Shown: positions 7,512 through 12,225 of the stretch, in pieces
How the letters are laid out: each line of letters begins with the position of its first letter
Numbering within the stretch: the stretch's first letter is position 1
Source of the DNA: Acidobacteriaceae bacterium
GTDB lineage: Bacteria > Acidobacteriota > Terriglobia > Terriglobales > Acidobacteriaceae
Assembly: GCA_030039895.1 (NCBI GenBank)
Contig: JASHUR010000324.1
Span: 1-12,225, forward strand
DNA length: 12,225 nt
Reading direction: 5' to 3'
Translations under genes and position numbers: made by a program
Notes under the pieces: model-generated
The model's input: only the letters and a program-made list of their open reading frames with translations
The model's database searches: none
Told to the model about the DNA's origin: nothing

Positions 7512-7540
7512 ATTTTACGGTCTCAAAGCACCGGATTCAA
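7512..7540 (-). promoter_or_regulatory. Sigma-70-like promoter for the GWxTD gene
   Basis: On the minus strand, TTGAAT (7540-7535) and TAAAAT (7517-7512) are separated by exactly 17 bases. They match the -35 consensus at 4/6 and the -10 consensus at 5/6. Initiation about 7 bases past the -10 would give a leader of about 26 bases containing the AAAGGAG site at 7494-7500, a consistent arrangement. No equally good promoter was found for the divergent adaptor gene. Confidence 0.6.
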
Positions 7541-7601
7541 GCTATCTTCATAATTCCCGGGCCTCATTTCGGTACCGCCCTGCATTTCCGGCCCTGTTAT
7601 C

Positions 7602-7630
7602 ATCGGGCTGGCTTCTCCTTTTCGCCCGAT
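7602..7630. repeat. Perfect 7-bp inverted repeat in the divergent intergenic region
   Basis: ATCGGGC (7602-7608) and its exact complement GCCCGAT (7624-7630) are separated by 15 bases, upstream of the adaptor gene. It may be an operator or a hairpin in the leader transcript; no T-run follows directly on the plus strand. Confidence 0.4.
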
Positions 7631-7643
7631 TGCACAGTCAAAC

Positions 7644-7669
7644 AAGTGCCGAGGGAACTATTCGCACTT
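7644..7669. repeat. Perfect 6-bp inverted repeat upstream of the adaptor gene
   Basis: AAGTGC (7644-7649) and GCACTT (7664-7669) are separated by 14 bases and centred about 68 bases before the adaptor TTG start. This spacing (two half-sites 20 bases apart, about two helical turns) would suit a dimeric regulator, possibly the Fis-HTH protein of the same gene group (inference). A further GCAC at 7632-7635 could pair with the same GTGC. Confidence 0.35.
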
Positions 7670-7712
7670 ATTTTACGTAGCTCTGTCCAAAGGTATGTAG
7701 GAAACCGAGCAC

Positions 7713-7718
7713 AGGAAG
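7713..7718 (+). promoter_or_regulatory. Ribosome binding site selecting a TTG start
   Basis: AGGAAG lies 6 bases before the TTG at 7725. It supports TTG as the start codon of the adaptor gene. The next in-frame ATG (codon 33) would remove the membrane anchor. Confidence 0.7.
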
Positions 7719-7724
7719 ACTCGC

Positions 7725-9119
7725 TTGAAGAAGATCCTAATTATTGTTGCCGTCGTCTTGGTCGTCGCTGGAATCGTCACTCTCACAATCGTGCGGGCTC
7801 AGGCCGGATATACCAAGGTCATGACCGCAAAGGTCGTCCGCGAAAAACTCGTCTCGACCGTCAGCGGAACCGGACAGATCAAGCCGCGGACCTACGTCAA
7901 CGTGGGCGCTGAGGCCCTGGGCCGAATCACCCATCTCTATGTCAAGGAAGGCGACCACGTACACACCGGGGAGATCCTCGCCACCATCGAGAATGTTCAG
8001 CAGGCCGCCAACGTCAACGGACAAAAGGACGCCATCGCCGCGGCGAAGACCGACATCCTCGCCGACATCGCCAATGTAAAGACCCAGCAGGCCACCGTTG
8101 AACACGCCAGGGCTGACCTCGTTCAGAAGTCCCTCGACTACAAACGCGCGAAGGCCCTCTATGCCGCCCAGGTCATGTCCAAGCAGGACTTCGACGCCAA
8201 AAAGGCCGCCTACGATACCGACCTCGCCACTCTCGCTCAAGCCCAGGCTGCCGTCGCCCAGGCCAACGCCGAGGTCGCCTCCGCCCGTGCCCACATGAAC
8301 ACCCAGCAAGCTAATCTCAAAGCCAACGTTGACCTCTACGACAAGACCATCGCCATCGCACCTTTCAACGGTATCGTCACCAACCTGCCCGTCCGCGAAG
8401 GTGAAACGGTTGTACCCGGCATTCAGGACACCAACGGCTCCGTTCTCATGACCCTCGCCGATACCTCCGTTATGACCGCGGAAGTCAAGGTCGACGAAAC
8501 CGACATTGTCAACGTCGCTCTCGGACAAAAGGCTGAGGTCACCGTCGACGCACTTCCCGGCAAGGTCTTCATCGGACACGTAACAGAAGTCGGCGATCAG
8601 GCCCTGCTGCGCTCCACCGGCCTTGCCACCAGCCAGACCACCAGCGGTCAGGAAGAGGCCAAGGACTTCAAGGTTGTCATCACTCTCGACCACCCCAGCG
8701 ACGACCTCAAGCCCGGCCTTTCCACAACCGCAAAAATAATTACCGCCACGGTTCCAAACGCCGTCGTGATTCCCATTCAGTCGCTCGTTCTGCGCAACCC
8801 CCATCCGCAGAAGGCTTCTGCAATTCCCACAACCGCATCCTTCTCCACGAATATTGCTGCCGCCGACCCCGGCCAGAATCCCAATGAGGTGCAGGGAGTT
8901 TTCATTGTGCGCAACGAAAAAGGCAAGCTGCGCGCGCATTTTGTTCCCGTCAAAACTGGCGTTACCGGCGTTACGGATATCCAGGCGCTCAGTGGAGTCG
9001 AGCCCGGCGACGAAATCATCACCGGAACCTTCCAGACGCTACGCGACCTTAAGGAGGGCGCCCTTCTCAAACGCGATAACACGCCGATCGCCGCACCGTC
9101 CGAATCTGCCTCCTCGTAG
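7725..9119 (+). CDS. MacA/HlyD-family periplasmic adaptor (membrane fusion protein)
   Basis: A 464-residue adaptor of ABC/RND efflux systems, linking an inner-membrane pump to the outer membrane. An N-terminal membrane anchor (about 4-23, uncleaved type) is followed by the first biotinyl-lipoyl half (VNVGAEALGRITHLYVKEGDHV, 58-79, then ILATIE). An Ala/Gln/Lys-rich alpha-helical hairpin runs from about 92 to 203, predicted coiled coil. The second lipoyl half is TIAIAPFNGIVTNLPVREGETV (208-229), and beta-barrel strands (LADTSVMTAEVKVDETD) and a membrane-proximal domain complete it. A Ser/Thr/Asn/Pro insertion at about 362-388 splits the latter. Size and order fit MacA rather than short HlyD forms. 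The start is TTG, chosen for the AGGAAG site and the intact anchor; ATG 33 would lose it. The ABC ATPase gene follows 57 bases later. The exported substrate cannot be told. Confidence 0.9.
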   Translation: MKKILIIVAVVLVVAGIVTLTIVRAQAGYTKVMTAKVVREKLVSTVSGTGQIKPRTYVNVGAEALGRITHLYVKEGDHVHTGEILATIENVQQAANVNGQKDAIAAAKTDILADIANVKTQQATVEHARADLVQKSLDYKRAKALYAAQVMSKQDFDAKKAAYDTDLATLAQAQAAVAQANAEVASARAHMNTQQANLKANVDLYDKTIAIAPFNGIVTNLPVREGETVVPGIQDTNGSVLMTLADTSVMTAEVKVDETDIVNVALGQKAEVTVDALPGKVFIGHVTEVGDQALLRSTGLATSQTTSGQEEAKDFKVVITLDHPSDDLKPGLSTTAKIITATVPNAVVIPIQSLVLRNPHPQKASAIPTTASFSTNIAAADPGQNPNEVQGVFIVRNEKGKLRAHFVPVKTGVTGVTDIQALSGVEPGDEIITGTFQTLRDLKEGALLKRDNTPIAAPSESASS

Positions 9120-9164
9120 AATAGGGATAGTCGGGCACACAGGGTCCCAGAACGCAAAGGACCG

Positions 9165-9170
9165 CAGGAG
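9165..9170 (+). promoter_or_regulatory. Ribosome binding site of the ABC ATPase gene
   Basis: CAGGAG ends 6 bases before the ATG at 9177, a standard arrangement confirming that start. Confidence 0.7.
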
Positions 9171-9176
9171 CACTGG

Positions 9177-9932
9177 ATGACGATTGACAGCATCGAGACA
9201 ACCGAACCATCTGCAGCCTCAGCGGTCCCTTCGGGCGACGTTATCGTCGTCGAAGACCTCTGGAAGACTTACGACATGGGTTCCGAACAGGTTCATGCCC
9301 TTCAGGGAGTCTCACTTCGCATCGAGCACAACGAGTACGTTGCCATCATGGGCCCGTCCGGTTCGGGCAAGTCCACACTCATGAACCTCATCGGCTGCCT
9401 CGATACTCCTACCAAAGGCAGATACTGGCTCAACGGTCACCTCGTCAGCGACCTTAACGATGACGAACTCGCGCGTATTCGCAACAAGGAAATCGGGTTT
9501 GTCTTCCAGACCTTCAACCTGCTTGCCCGCGCCACTGCGCTCCATAACGTTGAGCTGCCCCTCATCTACAACGGGACGCCTTCAGCCGAACGCATCGAGC
9601 GCGCTGAGTCCGCGCTCCGCTCCGTCAACCTCGAAGACCGTATGAATCACAAGCCCAACGAACTCTCCGGCGGCCAGCGCCAGCGCGTTGCCATCGCCCG
9701 CGCCCTTATTAACCGCCCCTCCATCATCCTCGCCGATGAGCCCACCGGAAACCTCGACTCGAAAACCGGCGACGAGATTATGGCCCTCTTCGATCACCTC
9801 CACGATCGAGGTAATACCATCGTCCTTGTTACTCACGAGCCCGACATTGCCGAATATGCCGACCGCATCGTGCATATTCGCGACGGAAAAATCTTCTCCG
9901 ACCAGCCCTCGGCCAAGGGCGCCCGGCTCTAA
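9177..9932 (+). CDS. MacB/LolD-type ABC transporter ATP-binding protein
   Basis: A 251-residue stand-alone nucleotide-binding subunit of the MacB/LolD/FtsE group. All motifs are intact: Walker A GPSGSGKS (59-66, Lys65), Q-loop Gln111 in FVFQTFNLL, signature LSGGQRQR (163-170), Walker B IILADEP (183-189, catalytic Glu188), D-loop GNLD and H-loop His220. The FVFQTFNLL and ADEPTGNLDSKTG wording is typical of this group, which powers mechanotransmission rather than direct substrate translocation. A roughly 20-residue acidic/Ser-rich N-terminal extension precedes the domain. No membrane segments are present, so a separate FtsX/MacB-like permease is required; none lies downstream or elsewhere in the window. 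It is preceded by the MacA-like adaptor and followed 51 bases later by the Fis-HTH regulator, all on one strand. Confidence 0.95.
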   Translation: MTIDSIETTEPSAASAVPSGDVIVVEDLWKTYDMGSEQVHALQGVSLRIEHNEYVAIMGPSGSGKSTLMNLIGCLDTPTKGRYWLNGHLVSDLNDDELARIRNKEIGFVFQTFNLLARATALHNVELPLIYNGTPSAERIERAESALRSVNLEDRMNHKPNELSGGQRQRVAIARALINRPSIILADEPTGNLDSKTGDEIMALFDHLHDRGNTIVLVTHEPDIAEYADRIVHIRDGKIFSDQPSAKGARL

Positions 9933-9972
9933 TCTTCCCGCGTCCTCTGCCGATATGCCCTCCAGTACCGTC

Positions 9973-9977
9973 AGGAG
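9973..9977 (+). promoter_or_regulatory. Ribosome binding site selecting a GTG start
   Basis: AGGAG lies 6 bases before GTG 9984, which begins the regulator frame. The nearby ATG at 9955 is out of frame. Confidence 0.65.
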
Positions 9978-9983
9978 AGCCGC

Positions 9984-10991
9984 GTGTCAGTCGTTCATTC
10001 TGTTCATCCGGATGCCGTATCCCACTTCCATTGCCCCCCGGAGTGGAGCTTCGGCCTCATGGCAGGCCGAAGTCCCGCCATGCTGCGGCTCTTTACGCAA
10101 ATGCGCCACATCGCCGGGTATCTGCGCATTGCCACGCTCGAAGGCGAGCACGGTGCCGGCAAGCTGCTTGCCGCGCAGGCACTGCATCAGTTCAGCCCGG
10201 CACCTGAATCGCCCTTCGTGCCCTGCGCCGCTGCACAGCTCTGCGATACCCAGACAGGTCTCGCGCTCGTTCCATCGCGCGCTGCGTTCAAACCGGATTT
10301 CGAGACTCTGCCCGCCATCCGGCAATCCGCTGGCGGCAGTCTCGTTATCACCCACATCGACGAGCTGACTTCAGCACAGCAGGTCGGCCTCGTCGAACTG
10401 CTCCAGTGGATTGACTACCAGCACATCCAGCAGAACCTCAGCATTATTCCTCACCGCATCATCTGTCTCTCGGCACGGCCGCTGCGTAAGCTGGCTGCGA
10501 TCGCTGCGTTGCGCACTGATCTCGCCAACCGGCTCAATGCTATCCGCTTCGCATTGCCGCCGCTGCGCGAGCGCCGCGAAGACATCCCGCTGCTCGCCGA
10601 TCTGTTTGCCGCTCGCTTCTCAGAAACCCACGGCAAACCCCTCCGCGGACTTGACCCCTTGACCTATCCGCCGCTCATCGAGCACACATGGCCCGGGAAT
10701 GTCCGTGAACTGGAAGCTGTCATTCAGGCCGCAGCGCTCTCCTGCCCCGGCCAATGGATTCGCCCTATCGACCTGCCCGCCCTCAACCGCGCGCCAGGGC
10801 CATCCGCACAGCCACAGACTTCGCCCTCACTGGACGACGATCCCAACCTCGATCGCGCCATCATGCGCCACATCCAGCATGTGCTCGCACATGTCGAAGG
10901 CAACAAGCTCCGCGCCGCCAAACTCCTCGGTATCAGCCGCTCCACCCTCTATCGGCTGCTCGACAACGCGTCTGCGCAAAAGGCAAGCTGA
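9984..10991 (+). CDS. Fis-HTH transcriptional regulator with degenerate sigma-54-activator AAA+ domain
   Basis: A 335-residue protein in the shape of a bacterial enhancer-binding protein lacking a receiver domain. A short N-terminus (1-25) leads into a AAA+ domain (about 26-265) and a C-terminal Fis-type helix-turn-helix (about 290-328: NKLRAAKLLGISRSTLYRLL). Retained features are a Walker A-like GEHGAGK (54-60, normally GESGTGKE), the arginine-finger region RTDLANRLN (177-185), LPPLRERREDIPLL (191-204) and sensor II WPGNVRELE (236-244). Lost features: the GAFTGA sigma-54 contact loop is absent from the 80-110 region, and Walker B reads GGSLVITHIDEL, with Thr123-His124 where Asp-Glu is normal. 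ATP hydrolysis and sigma-54 activation are therefore unlikely (inference). It may act like TyrR-type relatives through sigma-70, or as a repressor. GTG start with AGGAG 6 bases before. As the last gene after the adaptor and ATPase, it probably controls them. Confidence 0.85.
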   Translation: MSVVHSVHPDAVSHFHCPPEWSFGLMAGRSPAMLRLFTQMRHIAGYLRIATLEGEHGAGKLLAAQALHQFSPAPESPFVPCAAAQLCDTQTGLALVPSRAAFKPDFETLPAIRQSAGGSLVITHIDELTSAQQVGLVELLQWIDYQHIQQNLSIIPHRIICLSARPLRKLAAIAALRTDLANRLNAIRFALPPLRERREDIPLLADLFAARFSETHGKPLRGLDPLTYPPLIEHTWPGNVRELEAVIQAAALSCPGQWIRPIDLPALNRAPGPSAQPQTSPSLDDDPNLDRAIMRHIQHVLAHVEGNKLRAAKLLGISRSTLYRLLDNASAQKAS

Positions 10992-11081
10992 TCTCGACGG
11001 CAATCTCTCCTCTCGGCTCCTTCCGGGAAGATCTGCACATCCGCGGCCAGTAGGAATCTCGCCATCCGTATGTCGGCCCGA

Positions 11082-11098
11082 ATACGCGAAGCGCGTGT
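11082..11098. repeat. Hairpin between convergent genes
   Basis: ACGCG-AAG-CGCGT (11084-11096), extended by a T-G and an A-T pair, gives a 7-pair stem with a 3-base loop. It lies 13 bases beyond the enoyl-CoA hydratase stop, in the 120-base gap (10992-11111) between convergent genes. There is no T-run on either side, so it is at best an imperfect transcription end signal. I see nothing else in this gap. Confidence 0.35.
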
Positions 11099-11111
11099 AC
11101 CCGTGCGGTCA

Positions 11112-11891
11112 TCACCAATTCGGCTTGCGCTTCTCTAAAAACGCACGTATACCCTCTTTGAAGTCCTTCGTCGCGCGCGCCTGGACATTGGCTTCCACTG
11201 CAAGCGCAATCGCCACATCCAGCCGCTCTCGCACCTGTTCACTCAGCAGCCGCTTGGTTGCTTCCATCGCCTGCGGGCTGTTCTCAACCAGCTTCCCCGC
11301 CAGCTTGTTCGCCTCATCCATCAGCTTCGCAGCCGGAACCACCCGCGTCACCAGCCCCAGTGTGTGCGCCTCATCCGCCTTGATCAGCCTTCCCGCCAGC
11401 AGTAGCTCGCGCGCCCGTTTGTCTCCGATCTGTTCACGCAAAAATGCTGACACAATCGCCGGGACAAACCCGATCCGTACCTCGGTATACCCGAACTTCG
11501 CCTCAGGAACCGCCAGCGTAAAGTCGCACACCGTCGCCAGGCCCATGCCTCCGGCAATCGCCGCGCCGTTCACCGCCGCAATCGTCGGCTTCGGCAGCTC
11601 ATACAGTGTGCGCAACATCCGCGCAATCTGCATCGAGTCTGTTCTATGTTCCTCTTCCGTCTTCGATCCCAGCGCCTCCAGATGTCCCAGGTCCATACCT
11701 GCGCAGAAAGCCTCGCCCGCTCCCGTAAGCACCACAACCCTGCACGCCGCATCTTCCGCCGCGGCCTCCAGCGCCTGCGTCAGCTCCGCCATCGCCGCTG
11801 CGTTCAGCGCATTCCGCTTTTCCGGACGATTCAGCGTCAGCGTCAGCACGCCGCCATCGTGATGCGCTTGCAGCGTTGAATACTGTTGCAT
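11112..11891 (-). CDS. Enoyl-CoA hydratase/isomerase family protein, possible methylglutaconyl-CoA hydratase
   Basis: A 259-residue crotonase-fold protein of normal family size. Visible: the N-terminal LTLTLNRPEKRNALN strand-turn (16-30), the CoA/oxyanion-hole segment AFCAGMDL (61-68), the second oxyanion segment AAVNGAAIAGGMGLATVCDF (105-124), and FGYTEVRIGFVPAIVSAFL (133-151). Glu137 matches the second catalytic Glu of crotonases (rat Glu164). The first (rat Glu144) is replaced by Gly117. The EVxxGxxPAxVS wording, and the HMG-CoA lyase gene 40 bases upstream on the same strand, point to leucine breakdown, where LiuC-type enzymes hydrate 3-methylglutaconyl-CoA to HMG-CoA. The substrate remains an inference; other acyl-CoA hydratase or isomerase roles are possible. 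A GAGGTGAG ribosome site directly precedes the ATG at 11891. Cytoplasmic. Confidence 0.87.
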   Translation of the reverse strand: MQQYSTLQAHHDGGVLTLTLNRPEKRNALNAAAMAELTQALEAAAEDAACRVVVLTGAGEAFCAGMDLGHLEALGSKTEEEHRTDSMQIARMLRTLYELPKPTIAAVNGAAIAGGMGLATVCDFTLAVPEAKFGYTEVRIGFVPAIVSAFLREQIGDKRARELLLAGRLIKADEAHTLGLVTRVVPAAKLMDEANKLAGKLVENSPQAMEATKRLLSEQVRERLDVAIALAVEANVQARATKDFKEGIRAFLEKRKPNW

Positions 11892-11931
11892 CTCACCTCT
11901 TTCGCAGCATCGGGAAAAGCTGCGAACCCAG

Positions 11932-12225
11932 TTAGGCCCGCGCTGGTATAGCCCCGAATCTAGCCTCTATCTCCTGCGTCGCCGCAATCAACCCATCCAG
12001 CGAAGCCAGCTCCGGCAGCTCTGCTCCCAGCCGCTTCAACTCCGCAATCGCAAGCTCCGTCGGCAGGTTCCCGACCAGCGCATCCTGCGCAAAAGGACAT
12101 CCTCCCAGCCCGCCTATCGCCATATCAAATCGCCGAATTCCGCTTCCCCACGCCGCCGCAATCTTCGCCATCGCGTCATCAGCGCGCGCATGCAGATGCG
12201 CCCCAATCTCAATCGCCGCCGGCAT
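11932..12225 (-). CDS. Hydroxymethylglutaryl-CoA lyase, C-terminal part (5' end outside window)
   Basis: The last 97 codons of a DRE-TIM metallolyase, cut by the right edge; full enzymes are about 300 residues. The enzyme splits HMG-CoA into acetoacetate and acetyl-CoA, the last step of leucine degradation. Visible family marks are the metal-ligand pair GAHLH (His10 and His12 of this fragment), the signature GGLGGCPFAQD with the catalytic Cys43, and VGNLPTE with metal ligand Asn53, matching human His233/His235, Cys266 and Asn275 in order and spacing. The ATG at the very edge is an internal Met, not the start. It is followed after 40 bases by the enoyl-CoA hydratase-family gene on the same strand, so the two probably form part of a leucine/isovalerate catabolic operon that continues beyond the window. 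Confidence 0.9.
   Translation of the reverse strand: MPAAIEIGAHLHARADDAMAKIAAAWGSGIRRFDMAIGGLGGCPFAQDALVGNLPTELAIAELKRLGAELPELASLDGLIAATQEIEARFGAIPARA

Noticed and set aside
7737..8939. 400-codon open frame antisense to the adaptor gene
   Set aside because: It is Gly/Val/Asp-rich low-complexity translation with no domain, produced by GC-rich codon bias opposite a clearly recognised gene.
10699..11862. 387-codon plus-strand frame spanning the regulator end and the enoyl-CoA hydratase gene
   Set aside because: Ser/Ala/Arg-rich shadow covering two recognised genes; no motif or ribosome site.

Overview
The window looks like a chromosomal segment of an Acidobacteriota (class Terriglobia, Acidobacteriaceae-like) bacterium. 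Reasons: GC-rich coding sequence with C/G-ending codons; a GWxTD-domain secreted protein; a CarboxypepD_reg-plus-beta-barrel outer-membrane protein typical of that phylum; and the general gene mix. This placement is inference from protein style, not a database match. Coding density is high. No stretch over 300 bases lacks a gene, and I see no insertion sequence, CRISPR array, phage gene or integrase.

Layout, left to right. (1) 1-924 (+) is the C-terminal part of a DsbD-type transmembrane thiol reductase, cut by the left edge. It is followed by 989-1597 (+), a secreted redoxin/thioredoxin-fold protein, so together they form a periplasmic redox pair. (2) 1604-2083 (-) is a half-length AI-2E/PerM-family membrane protein, convergent with the redoxin and divergent from purQ. 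(3) 2134-2832 (+) is purQ, followed after 8 bases by 2841-3635 (+), a PHP-family CpsB/YwqE-like tyrosine phosphatase. (4) 3757-3832 (-) is tRNA-Lys(CTT) with an encoded CCA end. (5) 7479-5755 (-) is a GWxTD-domain exported protein and 5637-3949 (-) an outer-membrane barrel with an N-terminal CarboxypepD_reg domain, probably co-transcribed from a good sigma-70-like promoter at 7512-7540. (6) 7725-9119, 9177-9932 and 9984-10991 (all +) are a MacA/HlyD-like adaptor, a MacB/LolD-type ABC ATPase and a Fis-HTH regulator with a decayed sigma-54 activator AAA+ domain. The adaptor starts at TTG and the regulator at GTG. (7) 11891-11112 and 12225-11932 (-) are an enoyl-CoA hydratase-family protein and the C-terminus of a hydroxymethylglutaryl-CoA lyase (cut by the right edge), a likely leucine-degradation pair.

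Most worth a second look: the regulator keeps its DNA-binding domain and arginine fingers but has lost both Walker B acidic residues and the GAFTGA loop; the adaptor/ATPase pair has no adjacent permease; the AI-2E protein lacks its N-terminal half; the GWxTD protein has a CxC pair as its only cysteines; and the 245-base divergent intergenic region holds two perfect inverted repeats. I found no clear evidence of a wholly new defence or mobile system. The GWxTD/outer-membrane-barrel pair is the nearest thing to an uncharacterised module.
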